Under the pieces are notes generated by a model. That model had not been told where the DNA came from and ran no database searches. It saw only the letters and a program-made list of their open reading frames with translations. Position numbers and translations under genes: made by a program. Below, piece by piece: positions 47,820 through 60,389 of a stretch of DNA of 64,000 bases. Every line of letters starts with the position of its first letter. Positions within the stretch are counted from its first letter, which is position 1. Source of the stretch: Moringa oleifera (Eukaryota > Streptophyta > Magnoliopsida > Brassicales > Moringaceae); the NCBI GenBank assembly GCA_021397835.1, contig JAJFZO010000256.1, positions 3,704,501-3,768,500 on the forward strand, in the 5' to 3' direction.

Positions 47820-50800
47820 ATGAAAGGCAAAGGAAAGAGCTCCAGGAGGAAGCTAGGGTTGACATCTGTCCTCCTTTTGTGCTCACTTTTTTTCTTTGCT
47901 GGTCTCTTTGGATCTACTCTCCTTTCTAAGGTACGTAACGGATTTGTATGTCTCTATACGTATGCATATGTGGGTGTTGGTTTATTTGTGGTTGATGGGT
48001 GTTTGCAGGATGTGCCTCGTGTTAGACCAACGTTGAGGATGCTTGAAGTGGTGGAGGAAGAGGAAGAGGAGCGTGGTGCGATGCCACATGGGGAGACCGG
48101 AGAGAAATTCATTGAATCGATTCCTTTTCAGGTGATTTCATTTTCTTCTCTTCTTTTGGAGAAAATAGTTCTGGCTGTGAAAGGACTGATTACATTTGAA
48201 ATTTGATGGTGTTAAGTCGAATTGTAGTGAGCCAGTGCTAAACTAAGCCGTTTTATATGTCATGTGGCTCAGAATTTCGAGAAGCATATTTGAATCATAC
48301 TAGTGGTTTTCTAAATAGTTCTGGTACCAGTTGATCTTGCTCATAATCAGGTTGTTGCATCTTAAAAGAAGGACTGTCTTGATCCATTTATTGATGTTTC
48401 AAAATGTACTTTTGAGTTTGTGCTCATTGAATTCATCAGAGGGGCATGACAGAGTTGTGTTTGCTTATTATAGGGTTTAATGTGTTTTTCTAAGTATCTA
48501 CTTGCTACTTTGCTCTTAAGAATGATATGCATGACTGGGTTTTTCTTCATTTTGGCAACTAATGTGTTATTGTCCTCTATGCGGTTAATGTGTTAACTCA
48601 CTTGGGTCAGACACCATAGCAATGTTGCTGCACTGTAAAAGTAGATAGTAAGTTATGCTTGCACAAAAATCAAAGAGACAAGGCTGGTAGTAATAGGAAT
48701 GTACCAAGAAAGAACTTTTCAAACTTTAAAACTTTTTCCTGGAAAGGCAAGTGAAATTTTGATCCCATAATATTGTCAGCATCAGCCATCAACAGTTGAA
48801 GAAGGTCTTTTTAATTTACAATTTTTCTCTAATTCCATTGTAGACTGTCTTATTTTTGAATACAGGTCTTAAGTTGGAAACCACGAGCTCTTTATTTTCC
48901 AAAGTTTGCCAATGCACAACAATGTGAAAGTATAATTGAAATGGCAAAGACACGCCTGAGACCTTCTTCCCTGGCTTTGCGAAAAGGAGAAACTGTTGAG
49001 AGCACAAAGGGAACTAGAACGAGGTATCCTGTATATTGTTAATCCATTTTTTTATCATTGAGCATTACAGTGTTTGAGCTGATGGATCTATCTCTCCATT
49101 AAATTATTTCCAATAGTTGGTTTAAGGTTCAGAGATGATATAGTACAAATGAATAAACCAAAAAGTCTTTGCATTTGCACCAGACCATTCTGTTATTGAC
49201 TTGTGAAACAGTTAATGCTGGTTGTAAAACTTACATGTTTTCCTTGAAGACAGTTCAGGAACATTTATTAGTTCATCAGAAGATGAAACTGGTACCTTGG
49301 ATTTTGTTGAGCGGAAAATTGCGAGGACAACAATGATTCCAAGGTTCCATGGAGAGGTGCGATCTTTTACTAACTTACCATCAAACTTAGATAGTTTATA
49401 ATCCGCATGGCAATTGTTGAGGAAGCAGAAGTTGTTTGACAATGGTTGTTAGTGATGGTGCAACATTAAATGCTAAGTTTTGGTCCCCTTTAGTGCTGAT
49501 ATATTTATGTTTGATTCTCCAGATGGTTTGCTATCATGTGTCTGGTGTAATGTTTAGTGGTAAATAAGAGCATGCAAACTCTCTTGTGATCTACTATATG
49601 TAGCCAGTTAACTAGAAGTACCAGAAGGGTGATCTTAAGCGCTTTATAGAAGATGTGCAAAAAAGTGAACTTTTGTGGGCAAGTTCTTGAGCAAAATCAC
49701 TTTGAAAATGCTAGTTGTTTTCTGGTCTGAGTTGCAGATTGTTTTTGTTTTTGAGCTTCCTTTTTCGCATCTTCTATGTCTTTTCCACTGTATACTGTTG
49801 TTTTGAATCATTTTCCTTTTTACTGGTTGCTTCTGTCATCTTTGTTAGTCTGAGCAATAGGTTAAAATTTCATGGTGATGCAGGCATTCAACATCTTGCG
49901 ATATGAGATTGGACAGAAGTATGATTCTCATTATGATGTATTCAACCCAGCTGAATATGGCCCACAACCAAGCCAAAGGGTACATCCTAATGTTGCTTAT
50001 CTTGAACATCATCCTTGATATCTTAGACTATCATACAATTCTTGCATTTTATTGATATTTTTATTTGTTTCTGCTAATGCATGCATTTTTGCACACATAT
50101 ATTCCCCAGGATGTTTACAGGGTATATCCTGTATTTTGAGTCCGAAGGTCTGATTGATATGAATTGTACTCTATAGTCTTGCATAGTGGACATATGAGAA
50201 GTATAACAATTTGAACATACTGCACATGCCTTGAAATAATTAATTTAGAATTTAAAGAATTCTTATTGAATTTAACTTCACTCATATATATTTAAAATTT
50301 CTTTCAGAATATGGTTTTAGTTGAATAAATTGGTCAGAAAACTAGTTTTAGTGTTGACTTTCAGTTTCACTCTTTAACTTGCTTGAGGTGAATGTGATGT
50401 CGCACATGAGAAGATTTATTTTTTCATTTAGAATTTGACTAACAAATAGGGAGAAGGCCTCTATTTGAGGTTAGACAATACATTCAATTTACAACTTGTC
50501 TCAATTGACGTTCAACCTGTGCGTTTAAACTAACCTTAAACTATATGGATATAATTTGTAAGATGCTTATTTTGCTTGCATAGTTACTTTTCCAGGTTTC
50601 TAGCATGACGATTCATATTCTATATATATTCAAACTAGCTTGTGAGGATTGCTAGTTTCATCTAATTAATTGATCATTTCTTCTTTACCATGATTTCGGT
50701 CATGGCAACTAGAAAGGTATTAGATGAAAGATTACTATTTGCAGAAATTGATTTCCCCTTTCCTTTCGAGATTACTTGACCATTTTTGAAGAATTATGCA

Positions 50801-52432
50801 ACTCTTTTCATTAACTCCCTTGCAGATTGCTTCCTTCTTGTTGTATTTATCTGATGTAGAAGAAGGTGGAGAAACCATGTTTCCATTTGAGGTAAGTTTG
50901 TTTATCACTCTTTCTATAAAATATGGACTATTCGTTTTGTCTATGGCCACTTACTGTACGGCTTTTCTTGTAGAATGGCTCCAAAATAAGTGGCTATGAT
51001 TACAAGCAATGTGTTGGTTTAAAAGTGAAGCCAAAAAGAGGAGATGGACTTCTGTTTTATTCAGTGATTCCGAATGGCACAATTGATCACGTAAGTTTCT
51101 ATGGTTTCATATTGTGTTTTATGCATACAGATGAAGATCTCTAGTTTAATACATCAAGAAAGCACTACAGATGAGGAGATAATTATAATTTCTATCGAAC
51201 ACTTGATTTTGGCATCGATAGCATCTGACTTGAGAGTGAAGTCTTGAATTTTTGGGGTATGCTGAACATATGAGGTACTTTGCTGGAATTTTTATTGCCT
51301 TGTGTCTAGCAAATGAAAAAAAGACATTCAGCAGAAGACTTGAGGCGAAACCATATCTCCAAATGTCATTGTATAACTTCTCAGTGATTCTCTTAACGGT
51401 TCCAACTTGCAGGAGGGAAAAATTTACTGAAAGGAAAATGAACACCCTGCTGATGTCAATACAAAAATAAAATATTAGTTTTCCTATCGTTTGATGTCAA
51501 GCAGTCTTAAACAAACAAAATGTGTATATCCATAGCTGCATGTGCTCCCTTCTAATTTTCAGAGTCTAAGAGGATAGTTAAGACTCTTGTTATATCTGTA
51601 CCATTTGTCATTTAGGCATTTTATGAAGCTAAGATGGAGGGATTATTATCAAGTTCTGTTGGCCTTGAGATTATGTGCGTACTTGCCTAGGTTCTTGTTT
51701 TAAATGGCTACATGGGTATCAATATCTTCATTATCTGGAGATACCTTGCTTTCTATCACTAATTGACAAACCACCTGTTGCTTATATTCTCCTGAACTTC
51801 TTCGGTTGAGGTTTTACTTTATTGCGAATAGACAATTCCGATATTCATGATTGACAAAGTAAGATTGGTTCAAATATAAATTTTCTGCAAACTTGCAAGC
51901 ACACCACAGTTCTGATGAGTTCACTTTTTAATCTGAGTACATATTTTTGTGGTATCGTTATGTCTAAAAGTGTCTGGGAGGATATCCATCTCCTTATTAG
52001 ACTTCAGCCCTTATTGATTGAAAAGAAAGCTAGAATGTGATGTGTGGAGGGCATGCTTTGAATTGTTTCTGTTATAAAATTTCATTGTAAAGATGCCAGA
52101 GGAAAGTACAGAATAATTGTGCTTCTGGTTTCCACTTGGGACTCAAATTGCTGGTATAACATTCCAGACATTTCTGGTATTTCTCCATCTGTTGGTGGTC
52201 AAGCAACGGTGGTATCAGTAGTTAATTTGGCATTTGGGGGAGAAAGATTAATCCTTTTCTTTCTTATATAATGAAGTATCAGTAGTTAATTTGTCATTTG
52301 GGGGAGAAAGATTAATCCTCATCTTTCTTTGAAACACTTTTGCAGACATCTCTTCACGGTAGTTGTCCTGTGATCAAAGGAGAGAAATGGGTGGCCACAA
52401 AGTGGATTAGAGATCAAGAACAGCAGGACTAA
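47820..52432 (+). CDS. Prolyl 4-hydroxylase, type II membrane protein, 286 aa
   Basis: 2-oxoglutarate/Fe(II)-dependent prolyl 4-hydroxylase of the ER/Golgi. It makes the hydroxyproline needed for O-glycosylation of extensins and arabinogalactan proteins. Eight exons: 47820-47930, 48009-48131, 48866-49023, 49254-49356, 49884-49979, 50826-50891, 50974-51090, 52346-52432; total 861 nt, phases consistent. Residues 12-36 form a signal anchor after a basic MKGKGKSSRRK. A Glu-rich linker (EEEEEER) follows. The catalytic core has the iron ligands H181-Y-D183 (KYDSHYDVFNP) and H262 (TSLHGSCPV), and the 2-oxoglutarate-binding Lys 272 (KGEKWVATKW). VEEGGETMFPFE is typical of plant P4Hs. Closest in memory are Arabidopsis P4H8/P4H9 (At4g33910/At2g23096). 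No ShK-like toxin domain is present at the C-terminus. Confidence 0.95.
52211..52335. repeat. 64-bp tandem duplication in P4H intron 7
   Basis: The phrase GTATCAGTAGTTAATTTG followed by CATTTGGGGGAGAAAGATTA occurs at 52212 and again at 52276, with only a few differences. The second copy ends about 15 bases before the exon 8 acceptor. Confidence 0.9.
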
Positions 52433-53950
52433 GCATCAGCTCTCTGTACAATCTTGCCATTATCATTGTGATTATCATAAAATTTTCTGTAGGAACTAGT
52501 CATTTTTTGAAAGTTTGATACTTCTTATGAACCTTTAACCGTGAAATAAGAAAAAATAAAAAACAGCTGACTTGATGATGACTCTTGCGTGTATAGTGTA
52601 ATCTGTGGATGAATTTATTGGGCACCTTTGAAGATAAACACCATTTGTATTCCTTTACTTTTCTTCATGGATACTCTTTAGGGTTCATGTCAATGAATAT
52701 GCTCAAAACAAAGAAATGGATTAGCTGATAGTTCTAAGTTTACATTTTTGCATTGTAGTTTTGACTGAACATCGTCTTTTTAAATTTCAATTCAGAGGCC
52801 ATTTGAAATCGAACAGAATCTGTTTGAATTTTTTCTATTTGAGTTTCAATGATCAGATTTTTTTCGATTTCATCATGAGTTTGATTCTAGTTGATTATAT
52901 TTTGGTGTAATTATATAATTTAGTATGCTAAAATTTTATGTTAATAAATTGTATAAAATTGATATATGTTTAATATATTTAAATAGTTATATGAATTCAT
53001 TTTAATTTAATTTCTCAATATAAGATTAAAATATATTCATTCCAAGCTTGCTACTTAATGAGTCAAGCTGGAGTCCAAAGCCCATTTTAATTGGAACTAA
53101 AGTTGAGAATTCTGAGTAAAAAAGTTAGATAAAATTGATAAAAGAAAAGTCAGTTTAATCTTGTCCATGATAATTTTACCAACAATAAAAGTGATAAATT
53201 CTATAAATTAAATACTGACAATTTGTAACAAATTATTTGTGTGGCATATCTGGGATTCCTTTTGAACCAGTTAAGATGGCAAGAGATTCATTAAAGAAAA
53301 TCTAATTATTTATTCTTTCTTTTTACATTAATATTTTAAAATATATAGATAATTTATTATATAAATTTAAAATACATAATAAAATTTATTTATTTATTTT
53401 ATTTAATTATCCTGATCAATATTTTTAAAAATATCATTTTTTTCTTTCAATTTAATCTTCTCGTTTCAATTCTCAATCTAAAGTTTCAGTTTAATTTAAT
53501 TTAAATAGTAATACATAATTAATAATATTTTATTATTAAATAATTCAAATAAATTTATATTTTATTTTAAGTTTATTTTAAAATTTAAATATTTTTAATT
53601 CATAAAATATTTTTAAAAAATTTTTAAAATTTTTAACAATATTAAATTAAAACAAAATATTTTTAATATTTTAAAAATTTTTAAAATTTTTGGTAATAAT
53701 AGTTTCAATATTCTTTTACATTTATATAAAATTTTAAGTTAAAATTTATGATATAAAATTTTTAATTTAAATATCTTAATTTTTTAATAAAATTTAAATT
53801 ACAAATATGAATAAAAATTAAAATTAAAATTCAGATAAAATTTAAAAATATTTTTATGTTCATTCATAAAATAATATTAATTAATTTTTAAAAAATCAAA
53901 TATAAGTTACAATAATAATTTATTAAAATAACAACTGTAAAATATAACAA
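52433..53950. other. P4H 3' flank and AT-rich spacer
   Basis: The first few hundred bases are likely the P4H 3' UTR. From about 52900 the sequence is AT-rich, including a partial copy of the dispersed element around 53480-53880. No gene is seen. Confidence 0.5.
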
Positions 53951-54127
53951 TCAACTATCTGAAATTTGTACGGAGGACGGTGAAATCGAAGGAACACCAG
54001 AACCGTATCTAATTTGGCAGGTTGCCATGCAAACGTTGGAAGAACTTCCACGTGTCTTCCAAGTAATAAGCCTACACAACTATCCTACGCCTTACTCTAT
54101 CATATCACTGCCATGGAATATCAAAAG

Positions 54128-54369
54128 TGCCGTTAGAAGCAAAACTCTCTCCGTGTAACGGCTACTTTCCATTTAAAAAGATCATTCCCTTCCAGTCTTT
54201 TCCAGAAGAGAACATTCTTCAGAAAATTTTCCCTCGATATCCATAATTCTTCTTATTGCAATCTCTTTGCATCAAAGAGTTTTATCGATTTCTGGGTTAA
54301 TCTCTTCGCATCGAAGAAATTTATTGATTTTTGGGTCTAGTGCTAGTTAAATCCGAAAAAGTTCACGCC
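54128..54369 (+). promoter_or_regulatory. 5' leader of the LVKH-repeat gene with two hairpin-bearing repeats
   Basis: A 39-bp unit is tandemly duplicated (about 54261-54299 and 54300-54338). Each copy contains a short inverted repeat with a CAT loop: CTCTTTG/CAAAGAG at 54263-54279 and TCTTCG/CGAAGA at 54303-54317. The paired positions differ in a compensatory way (T-A in one, C-G in the other). Both are followed by a TTTATYGATTTYTGGGT segment. The position immediately before the start codon suggests they lie in the 5' UTR. Confidence 0.55.
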
Positions 54370-57300
54370 ATGGATGTAGGCTGCTTGGACTTGGGCTGCA
54401 TCTCTGTCTCTGATAAGCGAAGTAATGACGCCCTTCTTGATTCTCAGAGCAAAGAAGCCGATTCCAGCGATAGCGCATCTTCAGCCTCTAAGCCTGGAAA
54501 GGTAAAATTATTGGTGTTTATCAGCTGCAAGATTATGGTTCTTGTTTATATTATCTTTGCTTCGCATTCTTGAATTACTGTGTTGTCGATCTGTTTTTAG
54601 TTTTTTGATTAATTTTACTTGTTTTTTGAATCTCGAATTATGTGCGGAATTGATTAGTTCTCTTCCAAACGACGTTTCTTTCACCCAAATGAATCATTTG
54701 CTGCTTGGGTTTTCATTAATTTGTGTTTCCAAACTAAAGTACACATAGAGAATGTAGCCAATGGAAATTAGGGCTCGCTGCAAATTTTAAGTCTTCCAAT
54801 CCGAGGTAAGTTATATGAAAAAGCTCTAGAACCTGTAGAGTTCACTGATGAATGTGATCTAGTAGCAAGAGTTAATCAATGTTAGCTGGAAATAGAGGTT
54901 CGCGATCTAGCTTTTGTCTAGATCAACAAACAAGTGACATGTTTTACAATTAAGCTTTGATTTGGAGAACCATGAGGAATTAATTATGGGCAAGAGTTAC
55001 CAATTTAAGTGTGTAGCTTTGCGACTTGTCAAATAATGTCATTCTTGATTCAATTGCTTCCTTTCATCAGTGAAGTTTTGTCACATATCTTGATCCCAAT
55101 GGTTTTTCTCTCCTCAATTCCTGTCTGAAGGAACCAGAGATGATTAGCGATGACGTTACTCTGTTTATATGTGGCTCTATGACTTGTTAATGATTTTATC
55201 ACTTGAAAGTGTTGCTATTTGTGAAGTTTACTATCTTGTAATGCACTAAACATGTAGAGTTTCACATTAGCTTTAATCTTATCAGGAAGACAATGCAACT
55301 GGCTTCTCATACTTGGTTTGTTCGACCTGCAATCAAATTTTGACAACCTTCTCTTTCATTTTCTATTTTTTATTATTAATGACTGTTTTTATCAAGCAGT
55401 TGAGTAGGTCTATGCCATGATTACCTCCTGTATGTGTGTGCTCAGTGAAAAATGTTCTAAATTTTGATTTGATTCACTTAACCCTCAACTGAGAATCAGA
55501 TTTTATAATTTATGCTTCTATGTTTTTGAGTCTGAATAGAAGCTATTGCCTGAGATTTTCATTGTTTACTGGAACCAAGTATTTTTGACTTCTGTCTAAC
55601 AAGATGGCATTCATCATATTAACACCAACTTCTAGTAATCAAGATGAAGCCTCTCTTAGTTCTTCCACATAAAACCTTTCATTCTTCCAGGGTGTATTAA
55701 TTTCTCCAGAACCCTTTTTCTGCCATTTTGCACGCAGTGATACTTCTAATATTTTGAGTAGCCATGGTTGAAAAGTACCACAACTGGAATTTTTTTTTGT
55801 ATTTTCCATTTCTTTTCCTTTTTCTTCTGCGTTGATATACTTTTCTATGAATTTTGAACTTGATTGACAGAGAGCATCTCTTCTTCTAAATATTACTTTA
55901 CCCTAGGAATATTGTTCTGTCAGTTCACACCCAGGTGATCTTTTTATTTTTGGGTGCCCCTGGTTGAAAGATAAGGTAAGGTACTTTCCCTGTTCTTTAA
56001 TTTCTTTTTTGCTTTAAGGATATAATCATAAGGAAGATCCACAATTTTCTCATTTGTTACTTCACTATATACTTAGTCTCTTGTTGAGTTCAATTGCTTG
56101 TTTAAATTTACTTCACAATCTTCTTCCTTTTCATTTTTTTTTTCTTTGAATCATGCAGAGCAAGTCATTGAAAGAGAACAGCCAATCAATGTTGAGTGCT
56201 CTTAACAAATTTACCTTGCAGATAAACAAGCCCTCTCACCGTAAAAATTCTCCTCTCAACTGGTTTCCCAGGAAAAAGGTGGACTCATACTTAAAGAGGA
56301 AGATAAAAATGCTTCAGGTGCTCTGACATAGATGACTGTTCTTCTGTCAATTGTTGAGCTTTTTTCTTCTTTTTATCTCCTGATCATATTGCTGACTCAA
56401 ATGCTTATTTCAGGAGGTAGATGGCATGAATTTAACTCTTGATGAGACTCTAGGTGATTCAAATCCACATTACTCGAGAGTTCTGAGAGAAAAAATGGCA
56501 GCAAGAGAGGCTGCACACAAGGCAATGGAGGCTCGAAAAGCTGCACTGGTGGAGGCATCTTGGTGTAGAATACTTCGAGCAGCCAGGTTAGCTTTTAATT
56601 TTTGAGCATAGATAGGACGCATCAAAAGTGACGTGTATGGGGTTTGGTTGTCATCTAACCGTTCAAGTTCTTTCTCTTCCCAGGATCCAAAGCAAAGAAG
56701 CAGAAGCTCTGCTGTTGAAAGCTGAAAAAGCTGCAGCAGAAGCTTTTGAAGCGGCAACGGCAGTTGGAGTGATAATGTATGATATACCAAATTGCTCTCA
56801 GAAGCCTGGTCACATAGAAACATCTTCCATAAATGGAGGAAGCTCTACTACTCACACTGTTACTGCATCTTTTGAAACTGCATTCGAGGTAGATAAAGAA
56901 GTAGCTGCAGCAGTAAAAAATGCATTCATTAAGCTTGCAAGTTCCCCCTCTTTCATAAAAAATGAATTCAAGGACTTACTGTGGAAAATCAGACGTAATC
57001 CAGAGGAAGGTGATGGTAAGCACGAGTTATCAGAGTTTTCATCGGAATGTGAATCAGAGGCTGGGTCAGAACTTGAAACACTGTCTCAAAAAGATGGTGC
57101 CAGCCATCAGGACCTGGATCGTATTATGCCAGTTGTCGATGTGAGACAAAGGAAATCCAAGAGGAGGAAGTCCTTTGAAAGGCTTAATATGGAGAAGCTT
57201 GTAAATATGATGCTCGAGAGGCTTCAATGTTTGCAGGAAGATGAACTTTCATCCCTTGCCACTATAGTTGCAACATGTGGTTTAAATGCTGCGTTAGCTG

Positions 57301-58912
57301 AAGTTGGAAATAGTAAGCTGCATAATCCAGGCTCTACTGCTGACTGTCCCTCTGCTTCCACTCTTAATGTTCCCTGTCAAATGCCTTCCTTAGGTGGAGG
57401 AGCAAATGGAAACTCTAATTTTGAATGCTTCAACGATGAGTGGATGAGAAGGAAACAAGCTGAGCCAGAGTTCCCGAGTTTAGATAAGTTTCTGGTTAAG
57501 CACGTGTCAAAACTTGAAAAAGAGGTGCAAGAAGCCAGGAAGACCGTTTCTAGGGAAGGAGCTGGGAATAATTCTAACAGAGTTGACGACAGAATTGGAC
57601 ACTCAGATAGTAGTATGGGAATATCTGAGGCTATTCCAGATCTGGGAAGCGTTCTTGTGAAGCATTCTTCGAAGTTTGAGAAGGAGATTGAAGAAGCGAA
57701 AAAGAATGCAATACAGAATTTTGGAACAGAGAATAAGAACCGTAACAGAGATTTAACTTCATCTGAGGCCATTCCTGACTTGGGAAGTGTACTTGTTAAG
57801 CATTCCTCAAGACTTGAGAAGGAAATTGAAGAGACAAAAAGACATTGTCAGAAAACACATGAGATTAACAGCCAAAAAAAGGGAAGAATGGTAAATGGGG
57901 CAGTTAGTCTTCAAGAAGTTCCTAGTCTGGATAAGTGTCTGGTAAAGCATGTTTCAAGACTTGAAAAGGAGGTCCAGGAAGCAAAGAACAGAAGAAATCA
58001 CCATCTTTCTGGAGGATGCGGGGCAACAAGTTTAACAAAGAAAGTTGATTCATCTACTTCAATCACACAAGAACAGAAAAATGCAAATTTCTGTTCTGAT
58101 GGTGGAGCAGGGAAAGAAAATATTGGCTCTAATGAGAGAGTTGATAGAAGTTCTGTAGCAAAGCAAGAGGAATGTAAATTGAATCTGAAGGCAGAAAGAG
58201 AAGAGAGCCTGGACAAGATCTTGGTCAAGCCGGTGCACAGGTTGGAGAGGGAGAAAATGCAAGTATTGTCATCGGGAAGCAATAGCGAAAACCATAGGCT
58301 GAAACAAAGAGGAAACCATCTTACAGATTATGAAAGCTTGGACAAAGTTTTAGTGAAGCATATTCCTAGACTAGAAAAAGAGAAAATGAGATTCAATGAG
58401 AATCAGCATATGGTAAAAGTTAAGAATAGAATTCAGTCACAGATCAGTGAAGAAGGCACTTTGGACCAAATTTTGGTCAAACATGAGCCAAAACTTGATA
58501 GAGAGAAGATGGCTGCTGCTGAGCAACCAGAAGAGCAGATTACTAGAAAGTCAGTAACCCGCAAAGAGGCAAGGGAGAGAGAGTTGCAAGAAATATGGGG
58601 GGGCTTAAGCTTGGGAAACTCTATCCGGCCACATCTATCAAAACTTGAGCGGGATAAGGCAAGTTCTTTTTACCCTTCTTCAACAAAAGTATGCAACATT
58701 TTTTTGTTGTACTTTTTTTTTTTTTCGGGGGGGGGTGGAAGGGAGAGATGTTTGACACAATCCATCCAATAAAATAAACTTTGCTCCCCAATTTTTTTCC
58801 CCATCCTCTTATAATTTTTTGTTTATGACTGTTTGCTTTGACTTCTTTTCAGGCTGCTTGGATTAATGCTGAAGAGGAAGAGAGGAGGCAAGCTCTGAGG
58901 AAGGTGGTGTAA
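54370..58912 (+). CDS. Coiled-coil protein with LVKH repeats, function unknown, 832 aa
   Basis: Function not recognised. Exons: 54370-54501, 56159-56317, 56414-56586, 56684-58658, 58853-58912 (phases 0, 0, 2, 0). Residues 1-44 are Ser/Asp-rich. Around 75-97 is a basic block (FPRKKVDSYLKRKIK). Residues about 120-180 are an Ala/Glu/Lys-rich predicted helix (REKMAAREAAHKAMEARKAA). A basic cluster RQRKSKRRK at about 309-317 could be a nuclear localisation signal. From residue 418 to 813 the motif SLDKxLVKHxxxLEKE recurs seven times, at about 418, 472, 518, 567, 661, 704 and 745. A degenerate eighth ends at 813. The last intron starts with GC (AAG/GCAAGT) if the reading LERDK-AAWINAEEEERR is right; a GT donor 30 bases further on would add ten residues. 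The start at 54370 is the first ATG in frame. An undetected small exon in the 1.66-kb first intron cannot be excluded. Confidence 0.8.
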
Positions 58913-60389
58913 CTTACCCATTCTTCATTTCACATGAAAACCAGTATGGTTACATTACAATATATTGATTGCTGATTCATTTATCTTGTGTTTGGATATC
59001 CATGCTTCATGGATTATCTATGCAGTAGACATGATAAATTCTTTCATAAAATGTGCTTCGCAAATATTTTCATTTCATGTTACTCTTCCCATATATGTTG
59101 CAAGTTGATACAGTTTAGCTATGATAAGCACCTAATGCTGAGTATGCCTCAAATTCAATACCTTTGTTAATAGTAATTGATTGATTTTTGACAAGAGTGA
59201 TTTTAGAATGTCACAAGTTAGAATCAGATAAACCTGATTAGGATTTCGACACAGGTCTCTTAGATCAGTACCCTGGCTCTGGATTATACTGTTCATGACA
59301 AACCCATCAAAGATGCCCATGAATTAAAAGTCCCCAGGGAAAAAAGTTGACATAAGGGCAACAGAAGTCGATGGAAGCATGAACACCAAGAAAGACTTGA
59401 GCCATCTGATGGTAATTTATCAGTGGCCTGCAAGAGTCTCTCAGAAATCATGTCTATGTCTTGTATTTCAATTCACAGGCACTGTAAGAACAGTTGCGAG
59501 ATTGTTGAGTGCAAACTATGCTGAGTGAGAGGAGACAGAAGAGATGAAACTATATCGATGAAAAAGCTTGTGGAGAACCACAAATAGACTCCCATTGATG
59601 CATTCCAATATTTATGGACCAATCACACACCCTCAACACAGTTTTTGTTTCGCAGGCTTGCACAAGAAAACCATATCTACAAATTGAAGTTTCTTATTAG
59701 TTTATGTAAGAAATATATATGTAAAACTTCATCGTCAAAACATGATCTATAAAACAAGTTAAAATCATTAATGACGAGATCACTTAAATAATGTAATTAC
59801 TAATAATCCAAAATCAACCTAGTGATTCAATTTTGATATCAAAATCCCCCATATGAGCATCACAAGTTGAGCTTACATCATGGTGATGTTGCATTTCTAA
59901 GGTGTTAATTTGGTAACAAATTGATAAATTAAAATTAGATTTATTATTTTTTGAATATCAAAATTTAATTGATTACATAATAAATATTCAGGTTTTATAC
60001 AATTATTTTTTAAAAAATTAAATTTAAAATTAAAATAAATTAAAACTTTTGAAATAAAAAATAAAAGTAAATGTATATGTTTAATATTGTTTGTACATAT
60101 AAACTTTCTGTAGTTTATGAAACAAGCGCTGATTTATATTAGAAAAATGTTATTAAAAACATAGCGTTGTTCTTGACAGCTGTGAGCTGCTTCTAACTCC
60201 AATTATATATTTGCCTCTAGCTCCTGCAATTCTTGCATTTAGCCCCCTAGGAACCGTAGCCTCCTGACCCATCTTCTTCCTCCTCCTACACTTCTCCCTT
60301 TCCTTACCATCAAGTAAATATCCGTAAACTAACAACTAATTATTAGTTTCTTGATCCTCAGCTTCTCCTTTCAAGGTCGGATATCAGCT
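58913..60389. other. 3' flank of the LVKH gene and SERF upstream region
   Basis: The first 700 bases probably include the 3' UTR of the LVKH gene; a possible further splice (AAG/GTGGTG to TTCACAG/GCACTG near 59480) would change only the last residues. Around 59900-60010 is a fragment of the dispersed AT-rich element (right end only). The SERF promoter and leader lie at about 60120-60389. No other gene is seen. Confidence 0.45.
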
